Shown in pieces: positions 23,754 through 32,666 of a stretch of DNA of 64,000 bases. Source of the stretch: DASVUC01 sp036387255 (GTDB lineage Bacteria; Planctomycetota; Phycisphaerae; Tepidisphaerales; Tepidisphaeraceae). Every line of letters begins with the position of its first letter. Positions within the stretch are counted from its first letter, which is position 1. The stretch is from assembly GCA_036387255.1 (NCBI GenBank), contig DASVUC010000198.1, forward strand, positions 1-64,000, in the 5' to 3' direction. Under the pieces are notes generated by a model. It searched no databases. It was not told the DNA's origin and saw nothing but the letters and a program-made list of their open reading frames with translations. Both the position numbers and the translations under genes were made by a program.

Positions 23754-24023
23754 ATGAATGAGCAGGAATTTCAGACGAAGCTGGCAGAGTTGATGGGAGA
23801 GATCACAACGCTGCCGCCCGCCGAGCGCAAGAAGCTCGAGAAACTGGCCGACGAAACCCGCGCACGCCACGAGCGCCTGCGCCAGACCGTCAGCTCTTTG
23901 CAGGAGAGCCTGGATTATCTGCGCCTGAGCATCAAGTATCTCGTCTTCGATCTTGAAGCCACGCGCCGCGAAAACAGCTACCTGCGCAAAATGCTCGAGG
24001 AGACCAGCGGCAACAACGAATAA
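23754..24023 (+). CDS. Small coiled-coil protein, unknown function
   Basis: The 89-residue protein starts MNEQEFQTKLAELMGEI and is almost entirely helical with heptad spacing, for example LRQTVSSLQESLDYLRLSI and ATRRENSYLRKMLEE. It is probably a cytoplasmic coiled-coil dimer. ATG 23754 has GAGGGAG about a dozen bases upstream; GTG 23742 would add four residues. A strong terminator follows 30 bases after the stop, so this is a defined transcription unit. The 247-base gap before it shows no clear feature apart from a short phrase near 23541 that recurs in part at 48429. Confidence 0.7.
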   Translation: MNEQEFQTKLAELMGEITTLPPAERKKLEKLADETRARHERLRQTVSSLQESLDYLRLSIKYLVFDLEATRRENSYLRKMLEETSGNNE

Positions 24024-24052
24024 CGCGTTCCATTATCGAAACGGAGTTCATC

Positions 24053-24089
24053 ACCCGGGCCGCTCGCCAGAACGGCCTGGGTTCTTTTT
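24053..24089 (+). terminator. Intrinsic terminator
   Basis: A 10-bp stem with one G-U pair (ACCCGGGCCG 24053-24062 with CGGCCTGGGT 24073-24082) and a 10-base loop is followed by TCTTTTT. It closes the coiled-coil gene on the plus strand, just before the 3' end of the convergent oxidoreductase gene. Confidence 0.8.
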
Positions 24090-24104
24090 GCGCCACATCC
24101 GCTT

Positions 24105-25121
24105 TCAACTCAGCGGCACGTTGCACTCGTTTCGATCCGCCGCCTGTTGGATCAGCAGCGTCACGCGTGAAGCGCGCAGGGCCTCCGCGCTCGTTAAATG
24201 CGCCGCATCGGATCGTCCTTCAACGTCCCCAATGAACGCGTCGAGGCAACCGGTGGGATGGTCCTTCTCAAGCGGGACTGACTGTGGCGCCTTGTCCGCC
24301 GCCTTGGCGAGCATCACCGTCCGCTGCGAGAATGAAGCTTCGACCAATCCCTCCGTTCCGTGAACCGTCAGCCGCCAATACTGCGGCGCCGAATACGCAA
24401 GCGCGTCCGGCGTGAAGTAAGAGACATCGCCCAGAACTCCACCTCCGTTGTCCATCTTCAGCATGAACTGCCCGCCATCATGAAACTGCGGCGCCTCCGG
24501 CACCCGCGCGTTCCAAGTCCGAGCGGAGACCACGTACGCAATCTGTCTCCCCGTTACCCACGGGATCAGATCGATCCCATGCACCGCGATGTCATTGATC
24601 GTCCCCCCGTGCTTCCCTTGCTCGAAATACCATTTGGGCCGAGTCGCGCGCAGCAGCGGATGCTGTGCTGTGAAATTCGCTGTCAGCACCTCCCCAATCG
24701 CCCCCTGACGAATCAGCTTTCGCGCGGTGATGAACACACCCGAATCCCGCAGATCCAGCAGACACCCCAGCCGACGATCCATCGTCTTTACGAGCCCCGC
24801 GATCTCCTCCAGTTCCGAGATCCGCGTGCACACCGGCTTATCCGAAATCACATGCTTCCCCGCCTTCAGCGCCGCGATGATCAATGCGCCGCGCTTTGCA
24901 AAATAATCACCCACCGCGATTGCATCGCAGTCGACCGTCTCCAGCATGTGCTGATAATCACTGTGCCCGATCTCCACCTTCCCCGCGGCATTCAGCGACT
25001 CGCGCGTGGGCGCATCCTCCTCGCACGCCGCCACCAGCTTCACGCCCGGATGATTCCGGCACGTGTTGTACAACCCCATGATGTGTCCATGCCGAAAGCC
25101 GGCGAAGGCGATCTTGAGCAT
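24105..25121 (-). CDS. Gfo/Idh/MocA family oxidoreductase
   Basis: This is a 338-residue NAD(P)-dependent sugar or cyclitol dehydrogenase. The N-terminal Rossmann fold begins MLKIAFAGFRHGHIMGLY. The motif AGKHVISDKPVCTRISELEEI contains the EKP-like catalytic lysine (here DKP). The C-terminal domain has KHGGTINDIAVHGIDLIPW, which holds the catalytic His/Asp pattern. The substrate cannot be predicted from sequence alone. The Tat-exported TIM-barrel protein encoded 24 bases upstream on the same strand suggests that a sugar released outside is processed here. Confidence 0.88.
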   Translation of the reverse strand: MLKIAFAGFRHGHIMGLYNTCRNHPGVKLVAACEEDAPTRESLNAAGKVEIGHSDYQHMLETVDCDAIAVGDYFAKRGALIIAALKAGKHVISDKPVCTRISELEEIAGLVKTMDRRLGCLLDLRDSGVFITARKLIRQGAIGEVLTANFTAQHPLLRATRPKWYFEQGKHGGTINDIAVHGIDLIPWVTGRQIAYVVSARTWNARVPEAPQFHDGGQFMLKMDNGGGVLGDVSYFTPDALAYSAPQYWRLTVHGTEGLVEASFSQRTVMLAKAADKAPQSVPLEKDHPTGCLDAFIGDVEGRSDAAHLTSAEALRASRVTLLIQQAADRNECNVPLS

Positions 25122-25145
25122 CGCTCTCCTCGTGTCAGACCCAGA

Positions 25146-26432
25146 TCATCCCAATTGTGAGCGCGCTCGCAAAGCGGCACCGATCTCCTTCGCCGCCGCC
25201 CCCCGGTCATCAATGTAATCCGCCTCCCAAAACAAAATCTGCTTCGCCCCCACGCGATCCGCGACCGCCAGCGTCTCTTGCACCTCCCCGACACTCCGCG
25301 GCACCCAGGCGTACGTCCACACGTCCACCTTCCCCTCCGTCTCATCCTTCAGCGCCTTGTAAGCCATCTCGGCATTGCCCCCATCCCGGTAGTATCCCGC
25401 AGCGACGGCCGCATCGATCAGCCCCTCCTTCGCCCAAGTCTTCACATCGAGGAGCAGCCCCTTCAAGTTCCCATCAATCTTGTCCCCCATTCCGCGGTAG
25501 TGCCAGGGATGGCCGACCATCACGTTCATCGGCACCTTCTTCCCACTCTCCTTCACCAGCTTCCGCGCCTCGCGCATGAACAGGGTCTGTGGCTGCGCCC
25601 GCACGCGCACCCATCGCTCATCGTCATTCGCCACCTCATGCGGGTCCTGCTTGTATCTGTCCGCGAACGCCCGCACGTTCGGCTCTTCATACCCGCTATC
25701 CGCCACACCCTTCGGATCCGTCTGCGGATTATCTCGGATATCTCCGGTCCTGATCCAATCGATAAACAGGCCGTCGATCTTGTACTTTTCGAGCAGCTCC
25801 CGAAGGATCGCCAACTTGTACTGCCGCACCTCCGGAAACGAAAAGCTCATCTGTGACTTGAACATTCGTCCATCGCGGCGCTTCCACCGAAACTCCGGAT
25901 GCTCCCTGGAAAAATCGCTACGGATGCCCCACCCGTGATCGTCTTCATTGATGCTCACCCATGCCTGAATCTTCAGCCCGATCTGATGTCCGTAATCGAT
26001 CGCCGCACCCAGCGAATCAAACTTGCCGTAGTCCATCTTCCGGAAGATCGCCATCATCGCGGCCTTCCGCTCCGGCCCTGGATCCATGTTGTATTGCGCG
26101 ACGATCTTCCGATCCTCCTCCGACTGCGGCGCCCAGAAGTTGTCCTCATCCCAGTCACTGAGCGGCCGCACCACCTTGCTCGGATAATCCGCCCTCCCGC
26201 CATCCAGCACGCGCCAGTACACCTCCGACCATCCCGCCGCCTTGCACGCGTCCAACATGTGCTTCACGCCTTGCGGTCCCCATTGAATGCCGGGCTTGAG
26301 CATCCAGTCCGAATGCGTCAGCGGCGCGCACAAGACCAACTTTGGAGGCGCCGTCTGCCCGAGCACCGAAGGCGCCAGCGCGAGTGCCGATGCCGACAGA
26401 ACAGAACGCTTGAGAAACTCCCGACGATCCAT
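25146..26432 (-). CDS. Tat-exported TIM-barrel hydrolase, glycoside hydrolase family 10-like
   Basis: The 428-residue protein starts with a twin-arginine signal (DRREFLKRSVLSASALALAPS), so it would be exported folded. The body looks like the family 10-like TIM-barrel glycosidases annotated in planctomycetes. Characteristic parts are GWSEVYWRVLDGGRADYPS, LKIQAWVSINEDDHGW, IDGLFIDWIRTGD, KVPMNVMVGHPWHY and KQILFWEADYIDD. The aspartates and glutamates in these strand ends are candidate catalytic residues. Substrate is unknown. It precedes the Gfo/Idh oxidoreductase, probably in one operon. Confidence 0.75.
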   Translation of the reverse strand: MDRREFLKRSVLSASALALAPSVLGQTAPPKLVLCAPLTHSDWMLKPGIQWGPQGVKHMLDACKAAGWSEVYWRVLDGGRADYPSKVVRPLSDWDEDNFWAPQSEEDRKIVAQYNMDPGPERKAAMMAIFRKMDYGKFDSLGAAIDYGHQIGLKIQAWVSINEDDHGWGIRSDFSREHPEFRWKRRDGRMFKSQMSFSFPEVRQYKLAILRELLEKYKIDGLFIDWIRTGDIRDNPQTDPKGVADSGYEEPNVRAFADRYKQDPHEVANDDERWVRVRAQPQTLFMREARKLVKESGKKVPMNVMVGHPWHYRGMGDKIDGNLKGLLLDVKTWAKEGLIDAAVAAGYYRDGGNAEMAYKALKDETEGKVDVWTYAWVPRSVGEVQETLAVADRVGAKQILFWEADYIDDRGAAAKEIGAALRARSQLG

Positions 26433-26500
26433 GTTGCTCCTTTGCGACGCGCGTACCTGCGAGTACCTTCACTTACAGACTCAGACCCGCATCCGTTGCC

Positions 26501-27358
26501 ATGGCCCAGACGAAGCAGGAAATCCAGGCGATTCTCGCGCAAGCCAGCACCTCCCCGCGCCACCGCTTCGGCCAGAACTTCATGATCGACCAGAACCTCG
26601 TCCGCCTGATCGCCGACAGCGGCGCGATCCAGCCCGGCGAGTTGATCATCGAGGTCGGCCCCGGCACCGGAACGCTCAGCGAAGAAATCCTCGCCCGCGG
26701 CGCGAACCTTGTTGCCGTCGAGATCGACCGCGACCTCGCCCGCGTTCTCCGCGAGCGCTTCACGGATCAACCCAACTTTACCCTCATCGAAGGAGACGCC
26801 CTCGCCAGCAAGCACGAGCTGAACAAAGATCTTGCGCAGCACATCGCCTCCGCCCGCGCCAGCAACCAAACCATGAAGCTCGTTGCCAACCTCCCTTACA
26901 ACATCGCCTCTCCGCTGATCATTGAATCTCTCATCGCCGGCGTCGAACTTTTCGCCTTCACCGTCCAAAAGGAAGTTGCCGACCGTCTCCGCGCCAAGGA
27001 AGACACCGAAGCCTACGGCCCACTCTCCGTCACAACACAGATGCTTGCCCAGGTGGAAGTCCTTCGCACGCTCCCCCCGCAGGCCTTCTGGCCCCCGCCC
27101 AAGGTCGATTCCTCCCTCGTCCGCCTCACCCGCCATGATCAACTCGCCGATCAAGCTTCCGCCTTCAGCCGCTTCGTCCAGACGGTGTTCTCCTTCCGCC
27201 GCAAGACGCTGAAGAAAGCCCTCAACCAGGCGGGCTTCCAAGCCGAAGCGATGCTCGCCGCCACCGGTATTGATCCACAAGTGCGCCCCGAAGTGCTCTC
27301 GCCGCAACTTCTCATGCGCCTCTTCCAAGTGCGGAGCGCGTCGCCGCAGGAATCATAG
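26501..27358 (+). CDS. rsmA: 16S rRNA (adenine(1518)-N(6)/adenine(1519)-N(6))-dimethyltransferase
   Basis: RsmA (KsgA) dimethylates two adjacent adenines near the 3' end of 16S rRNA during 30S maturation. The 285-residue protein has the order RHRFGQNFMIDQNLVRLIAD, the SAM-binding EVGPGTGTLSEEI, the acidic VAVEIDRDLA, and the catalytic NLPYNIASPLI followed by the FTVQKEVADRL helix and PPPKVDSSLVRL. All are canonical. Its last 47 bases overlap the 3' end of the convergent DUF4149 gene. No Shine-Dalgarno sequence is evident. Confidence 0.95.
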   Translation: MAQTKQEIQAILAQASTSPRHRFGQNFMIDQNLVRLIADSGAIQPGELIIEVGPGTGTLSEEILARGANLVAVEIDRDLARVLRERFTDQPNFTLIEGDALASKHELNKDLAQHIASARASNQTMKLVANLPYNIASPLIIESLIAGVELFAFTVQKEVADRLRAKEDTEAYGPLSVTTQMLAQVEVLRTLPPQAFWPPPKVDSSLVRLTRHDQLADQASAFSRFVQTVFSFRRKTLKKALNQAGFQAEAMLAATGIDPQVRPEVLSPQLLMRLFQVRSASPQES

Positions 27359-27770
27359 ATCCCGCCACCAGCAGCAACACAAACTCGCTGTTGTAAAGCA
27401 GCTGCGACTTGCGATGCAGCGCGTTGAACTCCGGCCCTTCCGACCGATTCTCGTTCCACAGCCCCACCATCTTCGGTGTAACGACCGTCCGCGAAATCAG
27501 GCCACCCGCCGCCGCGAGGATGAAGAACACCAAAATGCCGACGAACATCTTCCGCTGGCTGAACACCGCCAGCAGCGCGCACACCGCGATCGCCACGCTC
27601 GCCAGCACCAGTTGATACCGCTCGAAGGCTGGGAACATGATCGGCCCCGCCTTCACGGCGGTCGCGCGATCCTTGAAGAACAACGTCATGATCAGCAGCA
27701 CCAGCGTCGCCTGCCCGCCGATCCAGAGCGCCCAGAGCAACGTCAACAGAACCGAGAGAAAATACCGCAT
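27312..27770 (-). CDS. DUF4149 domain membrane protein
   Basis: This is a 152-residue inner-membrane protein with four helices. It starts MRYFLSVLLTLLWALWIGGQ and carries the family-like LHRKSQLLYNSEFVLLL segment near the end. DUF4149 is related to the eukaryotic TMEM205 group and has no firm function. I took the internal ATG at 27770, because the same frame runs far upstream without looking like protein. Its 3' end overlaps rsmA by 47 bases on the opposite strand. The sigma-factor fusion gene diverges upstream. Confidence 0.75.
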   Translation of the reverse strand: MRYFLSVLLTLLWALWIGGQATLVLLIMTLFFKDRATAVKAGPIMFPAFERYQLVLASVAIAVCALLAVFSQRKMFVGILVFFILAAAGGLISRTVVTPKMVGLWNENRSEGPEFNALHRKSQLLYNSEFVLLLVAGSMIPAATRSALGRGA

Positions 27771-27875
27771 GCCTTCACCATACGCGCAGGCCTCCTTTTG
27801 CTCTACCCGCCATGCGACCAGTTTCTTGTCCACTCCCGGTTTTCGTGCACAGTAGAGGGTGAAGAGGTTGATGTG

Positions 27876-29474
27876 ATGAATGAGTTGCCCCTGCTCGAGG
27901 AGTACGCTGCGAGCGGCTCCCCGGAAGTGTTCAAGGCCTTGGTCGATCAATACATCGACTTGGTCTACACCTCCGCACGAAGACAGGTTCGCGATCCACA
28001 TCTTGCCGAGGACGTCACGCAGGCGGTCTTCATCGTGCTTCATCAGAAGGCCCGCACGATCCCGCGGGATAGGCCGCTCTCGGCGTGGCTGCTCAAGACC
28101 ACATCGTATACCGCTGCGAATGCCCGGCGCTTGCGCGTCCGGCGGCAGAACTATGAACGCAAGGCGGCAGAAATGGTTGCGGAAAACGCACACATGCCAG
28201 ACGACGACGCAGGCTGGGAAGAGCTTACGCCGATGCTTGACGCGGGACTCGCCAAACTCAAAGCCGCCGATCGAAACGCGCTGCTGCTCAAGTTTTTCGA
28301 GCGCAAGAGCCTGCGGGAGATCGGCCAGACGCTCGGCGTCAGCGAAGAAGCCGCGGCGAAGCGCGTCACCCGCGCTGTCGACAAACTCCGTGATTACTTC
28401 GCCCGCCACGGCGCGACTGTCTCCTCCGCCGCCCTCGGCATCCACCTCACCGATCACGTCATTCACTCCGCGCCGGCTGGATTTTCTCAAGCTGTCGCCG
28501 CGGGTGCGGCTTCGCCTGGCGCGACCGCGCCCGGAACACTTCTCGCCAAACACTTCATCACCGCCATGACGATTAAGAAAACCGCAGCCGTTACGGGCGC
28601 CTGCATCCTGCTCCTCGCCGGGGTGGGTGGCGCTATCGTTGCCACCAAAGCGATGTTCACCGGCCCCAAGGCCCGCGAGGTTGTCATCGACCTTCCCACG
28701 AGCAAGTTCACCGCCACCTTCTCCGACGGTACGAACATCGAAGCCGTGGGCTTGAGCGAACTGCCGGGCGCCAAAAACTGGTGGGCGCCCGATGGCTCGA
28801 AGATCGACCCACCCGCGGGCACGCCCGACCTCACCGGCGCTGCCCCCAATGATGCATCCGTCAGGCTCTTCATCGTCCGCTTCAACTTCACCGGGCAGGA
28901 CATGCAGAACAAGCGGCTCGTCGCCGCGTTCAAGAGCGATAAGGGCTGCAACCAAACCTGGCAGCGTGAGAGCAACACCAACGGCCAAGGGATCTGCTTC
29001 GTCCCCCTCCCGGCGGACGCAAAGATGGATGATCTGCGCCTCGGCGTCGCCCGCGGCGAATACAAAACAGTCGCGACGCTCAACCTTCACGGGCCCACCT
29101 CGCAACCCTCAGCTGAAACGCCCGACGGCACGTTCACCAAGGTTGTTTCCGTTGCTTACGAAAACGGGCAGACGGTCGTTGAAGTCCATCACGCGAGCAA
29201 GCATGTCAACCGCCACAACCACGACGAGCAGGTCGTCGGCATGGTGGGGGGGCGGCCCACGAGACCGTCTTCCCAATCCGGCCTCCCCAATGGCCACGTC
29301 CGCATGACCTTCCGCTGCCGGCCTAATGAGATCTCGCAGATCGTCTATCAGGCGCGTGACTTTGAGTGGGTGCAGCTCACCAAGGTGGCGCTGGCGCCAA
29401 ATATGAAGACGGATGTCCAGGTGCTGCGGCCGGCGACGAAGCCGACTGTCGCAGGCGCATCGGCAGCGAGATAA
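27876..29474 (+). CDS. ECF sigma factor fused to a membrane-anchored C-terminal domain
   Basis: The first 180 residues form an extracytoplasmic-function sigma factor. Region 2 includes FKALVDQYIDLVYTSARRQV and HLAEDVTQAVFIVLHQKA. Region 4 includes LREIGQTLGVSEEAAAKRVT. The chain continues through an Ala/Ser/Pro-rich linker to one transmembrane helix (VTGACILLLAGVGGAIVA, about residues 238-258) and then about 270 residues that should lie outside. The outer part has no recognised motif. Planctomycetes are known for ECF proteins with such extensions, which could let an external domain control the sigma factor without a separate anti-sigma protein. ATG 27876 is preceded by GAAGAGG; an upstream extension of the frame overlaps rsmA and looks non-coding. 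Confidence 0.85.
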   Translation: MNELPLLEEYAASGSPEVFKALVDQYIDLVYTSARRQVRDPHLAEDVTQAVFIVLHQKARTIPRDRPLSAWLLKTTSYTAANARRLRVRRQNYERKAAEMVAENAHMPDDDAGWEELTPMLDAGLAKLKAADRNALLLKFFERKSLREIGQTLGVSEEAAAKRVTRAVDKLRDYFARHGATVSSAALGIHLTDHVIHSAPAGFSQAVAAGAASPGATAPGTLLAKHFITAMTIKKTAAVTGACILLLAGVGGAIVATKAMFTGPKAREVVIDLPTSKFTATFSDGTNIEAVGLSELPGAKNWWAPDGSKIDPPAGTPDLTGAAPNDASVRLFIVRFNFTGQDMQNKRLVAAFKSDKGCNQTWQRESNTNGQGICFVPLPADAKMDDLRLGVARGEYKTVATLNLHGPTSQPSAETPDGTFTKVVSVAYENGQTVVEVHHASKHVNRHNHDEQVVGMVGGRPTRPSSQSGLPNGHVRMTFRCRPNEISQIVYQARDFEWVQLTKVALAPNMKTDVQVLRPATKPTVAGASAAR

Positions 29475-29479
29475 AGCGT

Positions 29480-30076
29480 CTAAGTCAGCGTCTTCTCCAC
29501 CTCGGTAATGATGTCGATCTTGTTCGCCTTGGCGGTGTCATTACCGGCGCCGCCAATGATGTGGTCGATCGTGTTGTCGCCGGCCGCGTCGAATATGTCG
29601 TCGCCATTCCCGCCGACGAGATAACACTCGAGCGACGCCGCGGACGAGAGGGTGTCGTTGCCGTCTTCACCGAAGATCTGGTTGTTGTTGCCGGCGCCGT
29701 AGAGATCATCGTCACCGCTCCCGCCATAGATGCGGCTCTTCCGCGTTCCGCCGATGACGCGATCGTTCCCGCTACCGGCATAGATGATGGCTTCACCCGG
29801 TCCGGCGTCGATGTAGTCATTGCCGTTGCCCGACCTGATCTGATCATTCCCAGCCATGCCGAAGATGCTGTCCCTGCCGCTGCCGGTGGTGATGGTGTCA
29901 TTGCCGTCGCCGGCGGCGATTTGATTGTTCCCGCCGCCACCGTCGATCACGCACGCGAATTTCACTCGCGCCGAGATGATGTCCGGCCCGCCGGCGCTCA
30001 TCACGTTGAATTTCGTAATCCGTTCTTGGCTGTAGTAGGTGACGACGCCATTGATGCTGAGCTTCAACTTGTCATC
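29480..30076 (-). pseudogene. RTX-type calcium-binding C-terminal part, out of frame with its N-terminal part
   Basis: This is the continuation of the beta-propeller gene immediately upstream, read in the -1 frame. It starts around PDDKLKLSINGVV and contains many GGxGxDx-like nonapeptides (AAGDGNDTITTGSGRDSI, RSGNGNDYIDAGPG, YGGSGDDDLYG, GGNGDDIFDAAGDN) that form calcium-bound beta-rolls in secreted RTX proteins. It has no start codon or ribosome binding site of its own. The frames meet at GAAGCCCGGATGAC; one extra C in the CCC run would restore a single protein. It may be a true frameshift or a homopolymer error. Confidence 0.75.
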
Positions 30077-31290
30077 CGGGCTTCGAGAATGACCGAGTCG
30101 GCGGCGTCTTTGGTGGTGACGTACAGGGTGCCGGCCGGGTTGACGCCGATCGCTGGGCGCTGCCCTGTTCGCGCGACGGCAGTTGACCCGCCAAAGAGGT
30201 TGATGCGGCCGTTGCCGTCGATGAAGAAGTCCCGGCCACCACCTTCTTCCGGTGAAAACGAGCGGGAGCCGGTGTTGTTGAAAGTCATGTCCTGCGTGCC
30301 ATCGAGATTGAGCAGCACCAGTTCCGAGAAGTTCAGCATGACCATCACCTTGCCGCGGCTGAGGGGATGAATGACGCGTATCCCGCTTTGGCTGGTCTTG
30401 AGATCTTGCGCAGCGAAGCTGCTGTCCACGCTGCCCATGTTGTTCAAGCGCCACACGCGGCGCGCCAAACCGCCGCCGGTGTAGATCTTGCCGTCCGATG
30501 CCACGGCCACGCTCGTGAGGAAGCGATCCGCCACCGTCGCCGTTCCTTTGTCGCCGAAGCTCCCGTCCACTTTTCCGTTCGGGAGCAGGCGCGTGATGAA
30601 TCCGCCCGTACCGGTGTCGCCACCGATCAGGATGCGATCCTGTTGATCGATCGCGATAGGGGTATAGCCGCTGCCCGCCGCTTCGTCACCGAATCGAGTG
30701 ACAGATTTGGTTCCGAAACTTTCGTCCAGGTCGCCGTTGGGCAGGACGCGCCGCACGTGCAAGCCGTTCTTGCCGCGTTCCACCACGATCAGGCTCATAT
30801 CTTGGGCGAGAGCACTGGAGCCGTAGTACAGCATCTCGGTGCTTACCGATGGGCCGGACACGAAAACCTTTGCGATGCCTTCTTTCCCGTAAGTGGTGTC
30901 GAGCGTCGCATCCGGGTTGAGGCGGGCGACCTGAAAGCCGGCGTTGAAAGTAGTCATGATCGCCAGCGCCTTGCCGTCGGGCTGAAGGATCACGTCTTCG
31001 ACATCTTCGAGAAAGTGGTGCAGCAGTTTGCCCTTGCTGCCGAACGAGCGGTCCAAGGTTCCATTTTCGCGCAGCCGCCTGAAGCCCACGAATGTGCCGC
31101 TGGTGTTGGGGTCCTTGTAGCTCAGCAGCAGCCTGTACTTCCCATCCCGCTGCAAAGACGCGATCTTGACATCGCTGCCGAATGGGCTGGGGGCTTGGCC
31201 ATCGTTTGCAAGCATGACGTCCATGGTGACGGCAGCGAGAAGGGCACGCCGTTCCAAGGGCTCGAGGAGAGGCAAGGTGCGGTTGTTCAT
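30064..31290 (-). CDS. Secreted delta-60-repeat beta-propeller protein, truncated by a frameshift
   Basis: The protein starts with LPLLEPLERRALLAAVTMD, the LEPLExRxLL signature found near the N-terminus of many planctomycete exported proteins. Repeats of about 50-60 residues follow, of the type NGDLDESFGTKSVTRFGDEA, NGKVDGSFGDKGTATVADRF and DATLDTTYGKEGIAKVF, with the D-x-SFG pattern of delta-60 repeats. They probably fold as a beta-propeller. I prefer ATG 31290; an in-frame ATG at 31377 overlaps the end of the glutamate dehydrogenase gene and would place the signature 35 residues in. The reading ends at 30064 after VILEARMTS, where the RTX part continues in another frame. Confidence 0.75.
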   Translation of the reverse strand: MNNRTLPLLEPLERRALLAAVTMDVMLANDGQAPSPFGSDVKIASLQRDGKYRLLLSYKDPNTSGTFVGFRRLRENGTLDRSFGSKGKLLHHFLEDVEDVILQPDGKALAIMTTFNAGFQVARLNPDATLDTTYGKEGIAKVFVSGPSVSTEMLYYGSSALAQDMSLIVVERGKNGLHVRRVLPNGDLDESFGTKSVTRFGDEAAGSGYTPIAIDQQDRILIGGDTGTGGFITRLLPNGKVDGSFGDKGTATVADRFLTSVAVASDGKIYTGGGLARRVWRLNNMGSVDSSFAAQDLKTSQSGIRVIHPLSRGKVMVMLNFSELVLLNLDGTQDMTFNNTGSRSFSPEEGGGRDFFIDGNGRINLFGGSTAVARTGQRPAIGVNPAGTLYVTTKDAADSVILEARMTS

Positions 31291-31373
31291 GTTGCCCTTG
31301 TAGAGGTGGCGAGAACGGGCGGATTGTACCGCAAGGGCGGCGGGATCATCGAAGAAGATGCTCCCCTTGCGGT

Positions 31374-32666
31374 TCATGGGAAAAGGCCTTTGAGCCGGCA
31401 GGCGTCGGCCACTCTCGAGATTGCGATCGTGTAGGCGGCGGTGCGGTAGTCGCAGTCGGATTCGTCGGCCTTGGCGTTGACGGCGTCGAAGGAGCTGTCC
31501 ATCACCGTCTGCAATTCATCCTGCACGCGCTTGAGGTTCCACCGGAAGTTTTGCAGGCCCTGCACCCATTCGAAGTAGCTGACGGTGACGCCGCCAGCGT
31601 TGGCGAGAATGTCGGGCAGGACGGTGACGCCGTTCTCCTGGAGGATGTGATCGGCACCGGGCGTAGTCGGTCCGTTGGCGGCTTCGACGACGGTGTGCGC
31701 CTGGATGTGCGGCGCGATCGCTTCGTCGATGGTGTTTTCCATGGCGGCGGGAATCAGCACATCGCAATTGCAGGTGAGGAGCTCTTCGTTGGTGACCCAG
31801 TCGCCGCCGGGGAAGTCGGCGAGTGTGCCGTTCTCACGGTAGTAAGCACCGGCGGCTTCGACGTCGATGCCGGATTCGTCGTAGATGCCACCGGCTTTTT
31901 CCGAGATACCGATGATGGTAGCGCCGCGGGAATCGAGCAGGCGCGCGGTGTGGTAGCCGACATTGCCGAACCCCTGCACGGCGACCTTCACGTCGGCGAA
32001 GCCCTTGTTCTGGGTGGCAAGGAATTTTCGGAGGACGTTCATGACGCCGCGCCCCGTGGCTTCTTCGCGACCGACGGACCCGCCCAGCGTGACGGGTTTA
32101 CCGGTAACGACGCCAAGCTCCTGGTGGCCGACCATCATCGAGTAGGTGTCGAGCATCCACGCCATGATCTGCCCATCGGTGCCAAGGTCCGGGGCGGGGA
32201 TGTCCATGTTAGGACCGATGACGTTGATCACCTCGCTCGTGTAGCGGCGGGTGAGGCGTTCTTTTTCAGCGGACGAGAGCCGCCGCGGATCACACACGAT
32301 CCCTCCCTTGGCCCCGCCGAAGGGGAGATCGACCAGCGCGTTCTTCCAGGTCTGGAGCATCGCCAGCGCCATGCACTCGTCCTGGTTTACCGACACGTCG
32401 AACCGCAGCCCGCCCTTAAAAGGCCCGCGCGCGCCGTTGTGCTGCGCGCGGTAGCCGGTGAAGACCTGGATGGAGCCGTCGTCCATCCGGATGGGGCAGG
32501 AGACGGTGAGCACGCGCTTGGGTGTGGCGAGCACCGTCCGCCAGGTGGCGTCCAGCTTCATCGTCTGGAAGACGCGGTCAAAGTACAGGTGGGCGTTTTG
32601 CCAGAACTCCGAATGCTTCTCGGTCTTCGGCGTGAGCTTGTCGGTCTGTGTGGCGGTCATACTCAT
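31374..32666 (-). CDS. Glutamate dehydrogenase (Glu/Leu/Phe/Val family)
   Basis: This hexameric enzyme interconverts glutamate with 2-oxoglutarate and ammonia. The roughly 430-residue protein has GYRAQHNGARGPFKGGLRFD (substrate-binding lysine), LPFGGAKGGIVCDPRRLS (catalytic lysine region), a Rossmann motif VAVQGFGNVGYHTARLL and the C-terminal NAGGVTVSYFEWVQ. The order and length fit the short (about 420 aa) NAD- or dual-specific class, not the NADP-specific class of E. coli. I chose ATG 32666 (MSMTATQTDK); a longer start at 32696 is possible. The ammonium transporter gene is far away at 62.7 kb. Confidence 0.93.
   Translation of the reverse strand: MSMTATQTDKLTPKTEKHSEFWQNAHLYFDRVFQTMKLDATWRTVLATPKRVLTVSCPIRMDDGSIQVFTGYRAQHNGARGPFKGGLRFDVSVNQDECMALAMLQTWKNALVDLPFGGAKGGIVCDPRRLSSAEKERLTRRYTSEVINVIGPNMDIPAPDLGTDGQIMAWMLDTYSMMVGHQELGVVTGKPVTLGGSVGREEATGRGVMNVLRKFLATQNKGFADVKVAVQGFGNVGYHTARLLDSRGATIIGISEKAGGIYDESGIDVEAAGAYYRENGTLADFPGGDWVTNEELLTCNCDVLIPAAMENTIDEAIAPHIQAHTVVEAANGPTTPGADHILQENGVTVLPDILANAGGVTVSYFEWVQGLQNFRWNLKRVQDELQTVMDSSFDAVNAKADESDCDYRTAAYTIAISRVADACRLKGLFP

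Noticed and set aside
27270..27875. Upstream extension of the sigma-factor frame by about 200 codons
   Set aside because: It runs antisense to the DUF4149 gene and overlaps rsmA. The composition is non-protein-like, and ATG 27876 has a Shine-Dalgarno sequence and begins the sigma domain.
27771..29105. Upstream extension of the DUF4149 frame opposite the sigma-factor gene
   Set aside because: Only the last 152 codons look like a membrane protein. The rest mirrors the sigma-factor coding strand.
31291..31377. Earlier start for the beta-propeller protein overlapping glutamate dehydrogenase as ATGA
   Set aside because: It would put 29 residues before LPLLEPLERRALL, a signature normally at the very N-terminus. 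It is possible but less likely than ATG 31290.
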